Part shown: one piece after another, positions 16,822 through 27,700 of the stretch
Layout: the number at the start of each line of letters is the position of its first letter
Position numbering within the stretch: the stretch's first letter is position 1
Assembly: GCA_964587105.1 (NCBI GenBank)
Contig: CAZPKG010000003.1
Location: forward strand, 124,001 to 188,000
Source: JABWCQ01 sp964587105
Lineage (GTDB): Bacteria > Electryoneota > RPQS01
Length of the DNA stretch: 64,000 bases
Reading direction: 5' to 3'
Notes under the pieces: model-generated
What the model saw: the letters and a program-made list of their open reading frames with translations, nothing else
Told to the model about the DNA's origin: nothing
Databases searched by the model: none
Translations under genes and position numbers: made by a program

Positions 16822-17129
16822 GTCTTGATCTCGATGTCAACACCCGCGGGGAGTTCGATACGAATGAGCGCATCGATCGTACGCGGCGAGGAGTTATGAA
16901 TATCTATGAGACGTTTATGAATGCGCGTCTCGAACTGTTCGCGTGACTTTTTATCCGCGTGCGGCGAGCGGTTTACGGTAAACACGCTGCGGCGCGTCGG
17001 CAAGGGAATCGGACCGGAAATAACCGCGCCCGTTTGCTTTGCCGTTTGGATGATTTTTTCGGTTGATTTGTCGATCAGGTTGTGATCGTAACTTTTCAGC
17101 CGAATCCGAATGGAGGATTGTTGTGCCAT
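16818..17129 (-). CDS. rpsJ: 30S ribosomal protein S10
   Basis: 103 residues; also the NusE subunit of antitermination complexes. 'IRIRLKSYDHNLIDKSTEKI' and 'GPIPLPTRRSVFTVNRSPH' identify it. It lies only 35 bases after fusA, so the str and S10 clusters are fused. The tuf gene often found between them is not there. Confidence 0.98.
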   Translation of the reverse strand: MAQQSSIRIRLKSYDHNLIDKSTEKIIQTAKQTGAVISGPIPLPTRRSVFTVNRSPHADKKSREQFETRIHKRLIDIHNSSPRTIDALIRIELPAGVDIEIKT

Positions 17130-17164
17130 ACCTGAGGTGGGGTTTTATGCGGATCGGCGGTAGG

Positions 17165-19276
17165 TCAGCGCTTCTCGAGAATTTTTTCTGAGATTGACTT
17201 GGGCACTTCCATGAAGTGGTCAAACTGCATAGAGAAGATTGCACGGCCCTGAGTCAACGAGCGCAGGCTGGTCGCATAACCGAACATTTCCGAAAGGGGA
17301 ACCATCGCATTGACGACCTGTCCGTCGGCGCGCGGATGCATATCCTGAATCCGGCCACGGCGCGAGTTGATATCGCCAACAACATTTCCTAAGTACGAAT
17401 CGGGGGTGACGACTTCGACCTTCATAATGGGCTCCATCAATGCCGGATTGGCTTTGCTGACGCCCTCTTTCAAGGCCATACCGCCACAAATCTTGAACGC
17501 CATTTCGTTCGAGTCCACTTCATGGTACGAACCATCGATCAACTCAACTTTGACGTCCATAATCGGGAAACCTGCAAGAGGGCCATTACGCATGGCCTCT
17601 TCCATACCCTTATGAATTGCCGGGACATATTCCTTAGGAATCGTACCACCGACAATCTTATTCTCAAAAACTAAACCGCTGCCCGGCACACCCGGCTCCA
17701 TCTTGATGACGACGTGCGCGTACTGACCGCGACCGCCCGACTGCTTGGCAAACTTGTGGTTTACTTCAGTCGCCTTACGGATGCACTCCTTATAAGACAC
17801 TTGCGGGGCGCCAACGACGGCTTCGACCTTGAACTCGCGCATCAAGCGATCGACGAGAATTTCAAGATGCAATTCGCCCATACCGGCGATAACCGTCTGG
17901 CCAGTTTCCTCATCGAACTTCACATGGAAGGTCGGGTCTTCTTCAGCCAAACGAGCGAGAGATTCAGAAATCTTATCTTGGTCGGCGCGCGTCTTAGGTT
18001 CAATTGCGATTTCAATGACGGGCGTCGGGAATTCCATTTTCTCAAGCAGAATCGGCGACTTGGGATCACACAGCGTGTCACCCGTACGCACGTCCTTCAA
18101 ACCGACGACGGCGCAAATATCACCTGCCTCAACCGCCTGCATTTCTTCGCGCTTGTCGGCAAACATGCGGACGATACGGGAAATGCGCTCGCGCTTGTCG
18201 CGCGTTGAATTGTAGATAGCTGATCCAGCGTCCAAGCGCCCGGCGTAAACACGCACAAAGGTCAGGCGGCCCACATAGGGGTCAGTCATGATCTTAAACG
18301 CAAGCGCGGAAAACGGTTCGGTCGGATTCGGTTCGCGCGTCAACTCTTCTTCAGTATTCGGGTTGATGCCCGTAACAGCGCCCTTATCGAGCGGAGAAGG
18401 AAGCAACTCAACGATGGCGTCTAATACGCGCTGAACGCCCTTGTTCTTGAACGACGCGCCGCAGAGAACGGGGAAGCACTTCAGTGAAATCGTCGCCTTG
18501 CGCAGAGCGGCCATGATCTCTTCGGCCAGCAGAGGTTCGCCGGCGAGAAACTTCTCAAGCAGATGATCGTCAAATTCGGCGACTGACTCGAGCAGTTTTT
18601 CGCGCCAGTGATTGGCGATGTCAAACATGTCTTTCGGAACATCGTACTCTTCAAAGTGCATACCGTGCGAATCTTCGACCCACACGATGGACTTGAATGA
18701 GATCAAATCGATGATACCTTGAAACATGTCAGCCGAGCCGATGGGAATCGTGATCGGCACCGGGTTCGCATGAAGCTGCGTGCGAATCATTTCGACGGCG
18801 CGGAAGAAATCGGCACCGGAACGATCCATCTTGTTGACAAAGCAGATGCGCGGAACTTTGTAACGATTGGCCTGACGCCAAACTGTTTCCGATTGCGGCT
18901 CTACGCCGCCGACGGCACAGAACAAAGCCACGGCGCCGTCAAGGACGCGCAAGCTGCGCTCAACTTCGACGGTAAAATCTACGTGACCGGGAGTATCGAT
19001 AATATTAATGCGATGGTTGCGCCATTCGCAAGTGGTCGCGGCGGAAGTAATCGTGATGCCGCGCTCTTTCTCCTGCTCCATCCAGTCCATCGTCGCACCG
19101 CCTTCATGGACTTCGCCCATGCGGTGGAGACGGCCTGTATAAAAGAGAATACGCTCCGTCGTTGTCGTCTTGCCGGCGTCAATATGGGCCATGATGCCAA
19201 TATTGCGGGTGCGGGCAAGCAGATCGGCGGCAGGATTTGCTTTCGTATTAGGAGCTGAGGCTGTAGCGTTCGACAC
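17165..19276 (-). CDS. fusA: Elongation factor G
   Basis: 703 residues, normal length. GTPase driving ribosomal translocation. The P-loop 'AHIDAGKTTTTERILFYTG', switch II 'DTPGHVDF' and the 'NKMD' motif are intact. Domains II-V follow, ending 'SMQFDHFMEVPKSISEKIL'. Third gene after the rpsL promoter. Confidence 0.98.
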   Translation of the reverse strand: MSNATASAPNTKANPAADLLARTRNIGIMAHIDAGKTTTTERILFYTGRLHRMGEVHEGGATMDWMEQEKERGITITSAATTCEWRNHRINIIDTPGHVDFTVEVERSLRVLDGAVALFCAVGGVEPQSETVWRQANRYKVPRICFVNKMDRSGADFFRAVEMIRTQLHANPVPITIPIGSADMFQGIIDLISFKSIVWVEDSHGMHFEEYDVPKDMFDIANHWREKLLESVAEFDDHLLEKFLAGEPLLAEEIMAALRKATISLKCFPVLCGASFKNKGVQRVLDAIVELLPSPLDKGAVTGINPNTEEELTREPNPTEPFSALAFKIMTDPYVGRLTFVRVYAGRLDAGSAIYNSTRDKRERISRIVRMFADKREEMQAVEAGDICAVVGLKDVRTGDTLCDPKSPILLEKMEFPTPVIEIAIEPKTRADQDKISESLARLAEEDPTFHVKFDEETGQTVIAGMGELHLEILVDRLMREFKVEAVVGAPQVSYKECIRKATEVNHKFAKQSGGRGQYAHVVIKMEPGVPGSGLVFENKIVGGTIPKEYVPAIHKGMEEAMRNGPLAGFPIMDVKVELIDGSYHEVDSNEMAFKICGGMALKEGVSKANPALMEPIMKVEVVTPDSYLGNVVGDINSRRGRIQDMHPRADGQVVNAMVPLSEMFGYATSLRSLTQGRAIFSMQFDHFMEVPKSISEKILEKR

Positions 19277-19320
19277 GATTATGATATACCGTTAACAGGA
19301 CTTGTTCACAAAAAATCAAT

Positions 19321-19791
19321 TTACCAGCGGAAGTGGGCGAAGGCTTTGTTGGCTTCGGCCATCTTGTGCGTATCATCTCTCTTCTTGACGGAGTTGCCTT
19401 CGCCCTTGGCGGCGGCAATCATCTCACCCGCCAGTTTTTCAGCCATCGTCTTCTCACCGCGGGCCTTGGAGTAGTTGATAATCCAGCGCACGGCCAGAGC
19501 TTGGCGGCGCGAGGGATTCACTTCAACCGGAACTTGATAAGTCGCACCACCGACGCGGCGGCTCTTGACCTCAACCACCGGGGCAACATTCTTCATTGCC
19601 TTAGTAAAGGTCTCCAGTGGGTCAGACTTGGACTTGGTCTGAATAATATCGAAGGCACCGTAGAACATGCGCTCGGCCACCGAACGTTTGCCGCGGCGCA
19701 GCAGACCGTTAATAAAGGAAGCAACCTGCACCGATCCGAACTTGGGATCGGCGGGTACTTCACGTTTGACAATTCGTTTACGACGAGGCAT
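19321..19791 (-). CDS. rpsG: 30S ribosomal protein S7
   Basis: 156 residues; 30S head assembly initiator. 'MPRRKRIVKREVPADPKF' and 'RRVGGATYQVPVEVNPSRRQ' are diagnostic. It begins 16 bases after rpsL with no visible Shine-Dalgarno. Confidence 0.98.
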   Translation of the reverse strand: MPRRKRIVKREVPADPKFGSVQVASFINGLLRRGKRSVAERMFYGAFDIIQTKSKSDPLETFTKAMKNVAPVVEVKSRRVGGATYQVPVEVNPSRRQALAVRWIINYSKARGEKTMAEKLAGEMIAAAKGEGNSVKKRDDTHKMAEANKAFAHFRW

Positions 19792-19807
19792 TGGAGATTA
19801 TGGTTGA

Positions 19808-20206
19808 CTACTTCTTCTTGCCCTTGGTCTGGACAACGGCCTTCTTCTTCGTACCGTACTTCGAACGACCCTGCTTACGACCATCGACACCGGCGGTGTC
19901 GAGGATACCGCGAATAATGTGATAGCGCACACCGGGCAGGTCTTTCACACGACCGCCACGAATCATGACGAGCGAGTGTTCCTGCAAGTTGTGACCTTCA
20001 CCGGGAATATAAGCCGTAACCACAACGCCGTTCGTGAGCTTCACGCGGGCCACCTTACGGAGGGCCGAATTCGGCTTCTTGGGTGTGGTCGTGTAAACAC
20101 GAGTGCAAACGCCACGGCGTTGCGGGCAGTTCATCAGAGCCGGCGCTGACGACTTAAATTGGACAGCTTCGCGACCGGAACGGATGAGTTGTTGAATTGT
20201 GGGCAC
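19808..20206 (-). CDS. rpsL: 30S ribosomal protein S12
   Basis: 132 residues; decoding-centre protein. The streptomycin-determining region 'TTPKKPNSALRKVARVKL' has the wild-type Lys, and the second site 'GGRVKDLPGVRYH' also has Lys followed by the Asp that is methylthiolated in other bacteria. The start is GTG (GTGCCCACA) without a Shine-Dalgarno. First gene after the promoter at 20239-20267. Confidence 0.98.
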   Translation of the reverse strand: MPTIQQLIRSGREAVQFKSSAPALMNCPQRRGVCTRVYTTTPKKPNSALRKVARVKLTNGVVVTAYIPGEGHNLQEHSLVMIRGGRVKDLPGVRYHIIRGILDTAGVDGRKQGRSKYGTKKKAVVQTKGKKK

Positions 20207-20238
20207 GTTTAGAGGAAAATTTGATGCGTAGATTGGCT

Positions 20239-20267
20239 AATGTAATGAACCACCTCTGGATTGTCAA
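20239..20267 (-). promoter_or_regulatory. Sigma-70 promoter of the rpsL/str-S10-spc-alpha block
   Basis: TTGACA at 20267-20262, a 17-base spacer, TACATT at 20244-20239, reading leftward. Transcription would begin about 26 bases before the rpsL GTG. It lies just after the rpoC terminator. Confidence 0.8.
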
Positions 20268-20281
20268 GTGTCGGGAAAACA

Positions 20282-20313
20282 GACCCCGGGCAGCTTTTAG
20301 GCTGCCCGGAGTC
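20282..20313 (-). terminator. Terminator after rpoC
   Basis: 13-bp stem (GACTCCGGGCAGC / GCTGCCCGGGGTC, one mismatch) with a 6-base loop, followed on the minus strand by TGTTTTCC. It separates the rpoBC transcription unit from the str cluster. Confidence 0.8.
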
Positions 20314-20353
20314 AAATGACGATCAGAGATACAAAGAAAACAGATACTTAGAG

Positions 20354-23300
20354 CTATTCCTGTGGAATCGCTGGATTTGTACCCTCGGCAGCAGCTTCTC
20401 CCAAGTCCTCCTCAAGGCCTCCAGCGCGCCGTTCCAAGCTCTGCATAAGCTCGGACATCTCGATCCGGAAGTCCCGGGCGAGTTCCTCCTCCTCCTCTTG
20501 CGGACGGACGATGCCGAGCTTGGCATATTTGTTCAGACCCGTACCGGCCGGGATGAGGTGGCCAAGGATGACATTCTCCTTCAAACCGGACAGGGAATCA
20601 ACCTTGTTGGAGATTGCCGCATCAGTCAACACACTGGTGGTCTGCTGGAAGCTCGCGGCAGAGATGAAGCTATCCGTCGAAAGACTTGCTTGGGTAATAC
20701 CGAGCAGAACAGGAGAATAGGTAGCAGGACGTGCAGGGCGCGACTTTGCCGGATTTCCATTCTCAAGCTTGATCTGACGATTCGTGCGGTTGAACTCGTT
20801 CTTCTCCAGAATCTGTCCCACACGCAACGGAGCGTCTCCCGATTCTTCAACGACAATCTTGGTAACAAGCTGCTCGTTTTCACGCGTGAACTTGATTCGA
20901 TCAACGTGATCGCCTTCAAGATATCGAGTGTCACCCGGATCGTCAATTCGCACTTTTTGAAGCATCTGACGAACGATTACTTCAATATGCTTGTCGTTAA
21001 TCGACACACCCTGTGAACGATAGACTTCCTGAATCTCTTTAGCAAGATACTCTTGCACGCGATTCGGACCTTGGATGGCCAGAATGTCCTGCGGAGCCAC
21101 GGAGCCTTCGGTGATCTTTTCGCCCGCTGACACGCGGTCATGGTCGTGAACGAGAATATGCTTACCATACGGTATGGCGTAGTTCTTCACCATTGATCCG
21201 TCTTCAGACGTCACGGTAACAATACGCACACCGCGCTTCAAACCGCCGAACCGCACAACGCCGTCAATTTCCGTCACGATGGCCGGATCTTTGGGCTTGC
21301 GAGCTTCGAATAGTTCGGTAACGCGCGGCAGACCACCGGTGATGTCGCGAATCGCTTGTGATTTACGCGGCATCTTGGCGAGCGGATCGCCAATCTTCAC
21401 AGCCGTTCCGTCTTCCACCAGTAAGTGCGCGCCGATCGGCAACACATGGTTAGCCAAACGGTTGCCTTCATCATCAATGATGAGAATGTGCGGGTTCATC
21501 TTGCGATCACGGGATTCCATGATCACCTTATGTTTCATACCCGTTGCTTCGTCAACATCTTCATGGAAGGTCATGTCCTGTTTGATGTCAATGAAGTGCA
21601 GCTTGCCGGACTTGGAAGCAAGAATCGAATCCGCATACGGATCCCATTCAAACAACAGATGGCCTGACTTGACGACTTCACCTTCTTCAACATAAACGTA
21701 AGCACCGTAGGGCAGCTTGTAACGCGCAACCTGACGATTGTTCTCATCGAGCAGTTTGATCGTCGCGCTACGGCGAATCGAGATTCGCGTACCGTCTTCG
21801 CGCTGAATGAAGTCCACATTTTCAAACACGACGCGACCGGGCTTTTTGGCGATTCGCTGGGATTCGGATACGTCACGCGACGCGGCGCCACCGATGTGGA
21901 ACGTACGCAACGTCAACTGTGTACCCGGTTCACCGACCGATTGAGCAGCCATCACACCGACGGCTTCGCCCATATCAGCCATGCGGCCGGTGGCCAAATT
22001 GATACCGTAACAGCGCGCGCAAATACCGCGCGGGCTTTCACAGGTCAATACCGAACGAATCCGCAAGCGCGTGATGCCGGCTTTAGCAAGAATATTTGCT
22101 TCGGGCTCGCGCACCAGTGTGTTCGCGGGTAGAATCATTTCATTGCTGACGGGATCGAATACGTCATCGGCAAGCACACGTCCCATGACGCGCTCGTGCA
22201 GCTGCTCGGTGACCTCTTCACCTTCCTGAACCTCTTCAAGCAAAATCCCGCGCAGCGTTCCACAATCGAACTCGCGCACGATGACGTCCTGCGCCACGTC
22301 CACGAGACGACGGGTAAGATAACCTGCATCAGCGGTCTTGAGTGCGGTGTCGGCCAAACCTTTACGCGCACCGTGAGTCGAAATAAAGTACTCGAGCACG
22401 GTCAAACCTTCTTTGAAGTTTGCCGTAATCGGGCTTTCGATAATTTCGCCCTTTTGACCGGTCAATGATTTCTGCGGCTTGGCCATAAGACCACGCATAC
22501 CGGCCAACTGACGAATCTGCTCTTTAGAACCACGAGCACCGGAATCGGCCATCATAAAGACAGAATTGAATCCGTCTTTCGAATCGCGCAATTTCGCGAA
22601 CATCACTTCGGCGATGTCAGTCGAAGTGTGCGTCCAGATGTCGATGATCTTATTGTAACGCTCGCCGTCGGTGATGATACCGTCTTCGTATTGCGTCTGA
22701 ACTTCATCCACCTTCTTGTAAGCCGCTTGAATCAAGCGGTCTTTTTCTGGTGGAATCTCGATATCTTCCAAACCGATGGAGATACCCGATCCCGTTGCGC
22801 TCTGGAAGCCGAGCTTCTTCAAGTTATCAAGGAAGATCGATGTTTCGGCAATACCGACCGTCTGCACGCAGTAGTAGATGATCTCTTCAATGCGCTTCTT
22901 AGCGAGCATCTCATTGAAGTAACGCTTTGCTTTTACGCCGGAAGGCAGAATCTGGTTAAAGATCGTGCGCCCGACGGTGGTTTCGATCAAGCGATCGCCG
23001 ACGCGCAGGAAGATCAGCGTATGCAAACCGATGCGGCCATCGTTGTGCGCGGCAATTACTTCACCCGGATCGGCGAAGACTTTGCCTTGAAACGGCTCGC
23101 CAAGTTTGCGCTTGGTCAAATAGTAAAGACCGAGCACCATGTCCTGATGGGGCACGGTAATCGGGCGGCCGTTGGCGGGGTGCAGAATGTTGTTGCTCGC
23201 GAGCATGAGCAGGCGGGCTTCAATCTGAGCCTCGAACGAGAGCGGCACGTGGACGGCCATCTGGTCACCGTCGAAGTCGGCATTGAATGCCTGACAGACA

Positions 23301-24685
23301 AGCGGATGCAAACGAATCGCCTTGCCTTCAATCAGCAGCGGCTGAAACGCCTGAATACCCAAACGGTGAAGCGTCGGCGCGCGGTTCAGGAGAACAGGGT
23401 GATCCTGAATAATTTCTTCAAGAATCGCCCACACTTCATCCGTCTTGCGCTCGACCAATCGCTTAGCCGACTTGACCGTTTTTGCATATTCGTATTCAAT
23501 CAGCTTGCGGATGATGAACGGCTTGAACAACTCAACCGCCATTTCCTTGGGCAGACCGCACTCGTGCAATTTGAGTTCGGGACCGACGACGATCACGGAA
23601 CGACCCGAATAGTCCACACGCTTGCCGAGCAGGTTTTGACGGAAGCGGCCTTGCTTACCCTTCAAGTTGTCGGACAAGCTCTTCAGAGGACGATTTCCGT
23701 CTGAACGCACGGCCACTGACTTGCGGCCATTGTCAAACAGTGAGTCCACCGCTTCTTGGAGCATCCGCTTTTCATTGCGCAGAATAACCTCAGGGGCGCG
23801 GATTTCGATCAATCGTTTCAAACGATTGTTGCGAATAATTACGCGGCGGTAGAGATCGTTCAGATCCGAAGTCGCGAACCGCCCGCCTTCAAGCGGAACC
23901 AACGGACGCAAGTCCGGCGGCACAACCGGCACAACGGACATTACCATCCAATCGGGCTGATTGAGTTTGCCGTTCTCGGATTGCTTGAACGACTCAATCA
24001 CGCGCAATTTCTTGATTGCGTCAGCTTTGCGTTGAGCGCTGGTTTCGACCTTGATTTGCGCGCGCAACTCGTGCGAGAGCGAATCCACCTCTTCCGTGGC
24101 AAGCAAATCACGAATCGCGTCGCCGCCCATCTTGGCGACGAAGCGCTCTTCCGGCGGCAGGGCATCCTGCGGGCCGAGCGCTTGCAGGGTTTCAAGATAC
24201 TCGTTTTCCGACAGCAGGTCCTTGCGGCGCAAATCCGCGCGGCCCGGTTGAATCACGCAGTATGATTCGTAGTAGATTACCTGTTCGAGTTCGCGCGTGC
24301 TCATATTCAACACGTACGAGATCTTCGACGGCAAACTGCGGAAATACCAGATATGCACAACGGGCACCGCCAGCGCGATGTGTCCCATGCGCTTGCGGCG
24401 AACGTCTTTCTTAGTCACTTCCACGCCACACCGATCACAGACGATCCCTTTGTAGCGAATGCCGCGATATTTGCCGCAATGACATTCCCAGTCCTTGACG
24501 GGACCGAAGATCTTTTCGCAGAACAGACCGTCTTTTTCCGGCTTGTAGCTGCGGTAGTTGATGGTTTCCGGCTTGGTAACTTCACCGTGCGACCATGAGA
24601 GAATCATGTCGGGTGAAGCGAGACTAACAGAAATTTCGGAGTACCTGCGGGGTTCGTGCTCTGTTGCAGCAGCGAAATGCAGCAT
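20354..24685 (-). CDS. rpoC: DNA-directed RNA polymerase beta' subunit
   Basis: 1443 residues. Contains the N-terminal zinc finger ('ECHCGKYRGIRYKGIVCDRC' region near residue 68), the catalytic 'NADFDGDQM' Mg2+ loop, and the second zinc site with four Cys ('CESPRGICARC' and upstream Cys). The protein ends in an acidic, Glu-rich tail of about 45 residues. The ATG is preceded by AAGGAG with 7-base spacing. A 92-base gap separates it from rpoB; a terminator follows. Confidence 0.99.
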   Translation of the reverse strand: MLHFAAATEHEPRRYSEISVSLASPDMILSWSHGEVTKPETINYRSYKPEKDGLFCEKIFGPVKDWECHCGKYRGIRYKGIVCDRCGVEVTKKDVRRKRMGHIALAVPVVHIWYFRSLPSKISYVLNMSTRELEQVIYYESYCVIQPGRADLRRKDLLSENEYLETLQALGPQDALPPEERFVAKMGGDAIRDLLATEEVDSLSHELRAQIKVETSAQRKADAIKKLRVIESFKQSENGKLNQPDWMVMSVVPVVPPDLRPLVPLEGGRFATSDLNDLYRRVIIRNNRLKRLIEIRAPEVILRNEKRMLQEAVDSLFDNGRKSVAVRSDGNRPLKSLSDNLKGKQGRFRQNLLGKRVDYSGRSVIVVGPELKLHECGLPKEMAVELFKPFIIRKLIEYEYAKTVKSAKRLVERKTDEVWAILEEIIQDHPVLLNRAPTLHRLGIQAFQPLLIEGKAIRLHPLVCQAFNADFDGDQMAVHVPLSFEAQIEARLLMLASNNILHPANGRPITVPHQDMVLGLYYLTKRKLGEPFQGKVFADPGEVIAAHNDGRIGLHTLIFLRVGDRLIETTVGRTIFNQILPSGVKAKRYFNEMLAKKRIEEIIYYCVQTVGIAETSIFLDNLKKLGFQSATGSGISIGLEDIEIPPEKDRLIQAAYKKVDEVQTQYEDGIITDGERYNKIIDIWTHTSTDIAEVMFAKLRDSKDGFNSVFMMADSGARGSKEQIRQLAGMRGLMAKPQKSLTGQKGEIIESPITANFKEGLTVLEYFISTHGARKGLADTALKTADAGYLTRRLVDVAQDVIVREFDCGTLRGILLEEVQEGEEVTEQLHERVMGRVLADDVFDPVSNEMILPANTLVREPEANILAKAGITRLRIRSVLTCESPRGICARCYGINLATGRMADMGEAVGVMAAQSVGEPGTQLTLRTFHIGGAASRDVSESQRIAKKPGRVVFENVDFIQREDGTRISIRRSATIKLLDENNRQVARYKLPYGAYVYVEEGEVVKSGHLLFEWDPYADSILASKSGKLHFIDIKQDMTFHEDVDEATGMKHKVIMESRDRKMNPHILIIDDEGNRLANHVLPIGAHLLVEDGTAVKIGDPLAKMPRKSQAIRDITGGLPRVTELFEARKPKDPAIVTEIDGVVRFGGLKRGVRIVTVTSEDGSMVKNYAIPYGKHILVHDHDRVSAGEKITEGSVAPQDILAIQGPNRVQEYLAKEIQEVYRSQGVSINDKHIEVIVRQMLQKVRIDDPGDTRYLEGDHVDRIKFTRENEQLVTKIVVEESGDAPLRVGQILEKNEFNRTNRQIKLENGNPAKSRPARPATYSPVLLGITQASLSTDSFISAASFQQTTSVLTDAAISNKVDSLSGLKENVILGHLIPAGTGLNKYAKLGIVRPQEEEEELARDFRIEMSELMQSLERRAGGLEEDLGEAAAEGTNPAIPQE

Positions 24686-24777
24686 GTGGGGCTCCTTATT
24701 CCGATGAAGGCCGCGTATCCGCGACCGAAAATGACAACACTAATTTGACGAACGAAACGATCGAGGCCACAGCGGAA

Positions 24778-27700
24778 TTATTCACGCAAGTCAACGTCAA
24801 TACCCAATCCGCGCAGTTCGTTAACCAACACGTGGAACGACTCGGGAATACCGGGCGCGGGAAGATTGTCGCCTTTGACAATTGCTTCGTACGTGCGCGC
24901 GCGGCCATTGACGTCGTCGGACTTGATCGTGAGGATTTCCTGCAGGATATGTGACGCGCCGTATGCTTCGAGCGCCCAGACTTCCATTTCACCGAATCGC
25001 TGTCCACCGAACTGCGCCTTGCCGCCGAGCGGCTGCTGCGTAATCAAGCTGTACGGCCCAATCGAACGGGCGTGGATCTTGTCGTCCACCAAATGCGAGA
25101 GCTTCAACACATACATGAAACCGACGGCGGTTTCTTCTTTGAAGCGGTCGCCCGTGCGGCCGTCAAACAGATAAGTTTTTCCGTGTCTCGGCAAACCTGC
25201 GCGGTCGAGCCACTCTTCCACGTCGGCAGTCTTCGCGCCGTCAAAAACGGGAGTGGCAAAGTGCACGCCCAATCGGTGCGCGGCCCAACCTAACGTGGTT
25301 TCGAACAGCTGTCCGATGTTCATACGCGACGGCACCGACAGCGGATTCAGAATAATGTCGATCGGCGTTCCGTCTGACAGGAACGGCATGTCTTCGACCG
25401 GCACAACTTTACCGACGACGCCCTTGTTACCGTGGCGGCCTGCCATCTTGTCGCCGACTGAAAGCTTGCGCTTTTGCGCGACATAGACGCGAACCAATTG
25501 CACAATACCCGGGGGCAATTCGTCGCCGACTTCGATGCGGTATTTCTCGTTCTTCAGTTCAGTCTCATGCTCAAACAGGCGCTCGCGGAATTTGTCGAAG
25601 GCCTGCGAGATCATCTCGTTGATACCTTCGTTATTAGTCCACTCGAACCCGGCTTCGATGCGATCCACGTCCAAAGTTTGGAGCAATGATTCGCTGAAGC
25701 TCGCGCCTTCGGAAACCATGACTTCGGTTTGGTCACGGTCGCGAATTTCGCGGGCCTTGTGGCCGCGCAGCATCGAGTACAGTTCTTCGGCAAGCTGCTT
25801 GCGCAAACGCTGACGTTCGCGCTCGTACTTACCTTCAAGGTCCTCGACGAGCTTCTTATCTTCCTTGCGGGTCTTGGCGTCCTTCTTCTTGCGGCTAAAG
25901 AGCTTCGTGTTGATGACAATGCCATACATGCCCGTATGGGCCTTCAAGCTTGCGTCCTTCACGTCGCCGGCTTTGTCGCCGAAGATGGCCTTGAGCAATT
26001 TGTCTTCCGGAGTCAGATCGGTTTCACCTTTCGGCGTCACCTTGCCGACCAGAATATCACCGGGGCGAACGATCGCGCCGATGCGAATCACGCCGATTTC
26101 GTCGAGATTCTTGACCGCGTCTTCCGACACGTTGGGAATTTCGCGCGTCAGCTCTTCTTCACCGCGTTTCGTTTCGCGCACCTGCAATTCGAGTTCTTCA
26201 ATGTTGATCGACGTATATACGTCGTCATAGACGATGCGCTCGGAGACGATGATCGAGTCTTCAAAGTTGTAACCGTGCCACGGCATGAACGCCACAAGCG
26301 TGTTACGACCCAATGCAAGTTCACCTTTGTCCGTTCCGCAGCCGTCAGCCAAAGTCGTTCCTGCTTTGACCTCTTCGCCTTCATAGACGGAAGGCTTCTG
26401 GTTGATACAAGTATCCTGATTCGTGCGCACAAACTTCTTCAGCTTGAACGTCACAGCTTCACCTTGCGAAACGACATTGCCTTCTTCATCTAACACGGGA
26501 TTCGGACGGAAGATAATCTTGTTGCTGTCAACATACTCTACAACACCGTCGGACGGCGCCATGATCATCGTGCGCGAATCCACGGCGGCTTTACGCTCCA
26601 TACCCGTGCCCACATAGGGCGCGTCGGGACGAAGCAGCGGCACGGCCTGACGCTGCATGTTTGAACCCATGAGCGCGCGGTTGGCGTCGTCGTGTTCAAG
26701 GAACGGAATCAACGCCGCAGCGACCGAGACGATTTGCGACGGAGCAACGTCCATGTATTCAATACCGTCAGGATGCGCGACAGGGAAGTCGGCACGGTTA
26801 CGGCACTTCACACGATCCGTTTGGAATTCACCCTTCTGATTGATGGGCGTATTCGCCTGAGCGATCGTCACGCGGTCTTCTTCGTCGGCGGACAGGAACT
26901 TGATCGCTTTAGTGACCTTGCTGCTCTTTACCGAGCGGTAAGGAGTTTCGACGAAGCCCATCTCGTTGATGCGCGCAAATGTACACAGCGATGAAATCAA
27001 ACCGATGTTCGGACCTTCGGGCGTTTCAATCGGGCACAAACGGCCATAGTGAGTGTAATGGACGTCGCGAACCTCAAAGCCCGCTCGTTCACGCGTAAGA
27101 CCACCGGGTCCAAGAGCGGACAAGCGGCGCTTGTGAGTGAGTTCGGTCAGCGGATTGACCATGTCGAGGAACTGCGAAAGCTGATTTGTCCCGAAGAAGC
27201 TGTTAATGACCGACGAAATTGTGCGGACATTGATCAGGTCTTGCGGCGTCATCGCATTCGAGTCGCGCAAATTCATGCGCTCCTTGATCGTGCGCGCCAT
27301 ACGGGACAATGCGACGCTGAACTGGTTGGCAAGCTGTTCACCAACTGTACGCACTCGACGATTTCCCAAATGGTCGATATCGTCCGGCGCGGCGCGGCCA
27401 ACGCGGAGCTTCAGTACGTGCTTCATAATCGCGACGATGTCTTCCGGAGTCAACACAGCGCAATCGGGTGCGACGTTCAGCTCAAGCTTGTTGTTCAAAC
27501 GATAGCGGCCCACGGCTCCGAGGTCGTAACGCTTTTCATCGAACAGCAAGCGTTCGAGGAATTTGCGTGCGGTCTCGATATCCGGAGCGTCGCCACTTCT
27601 TAGTTCGCGATAGATAACTTCAAGTGCGTGATCGGTAGAACTCGACTTGTCCTTGTTCAGCGTATTAATCAGGATGTCGTAAGACGTATCCTTCTTCTTC

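Noticed and set aside
14413..19805. CTCC-like motif just before several starts (rpsS, rpsG, also adk and rpsD) as a new translation signal
   Set aside because: It is not at a constant distance, it is the complement of a Shine-Dalgarno and many neighbouring genes have normal GGAG sites, so chance is the simpler view.
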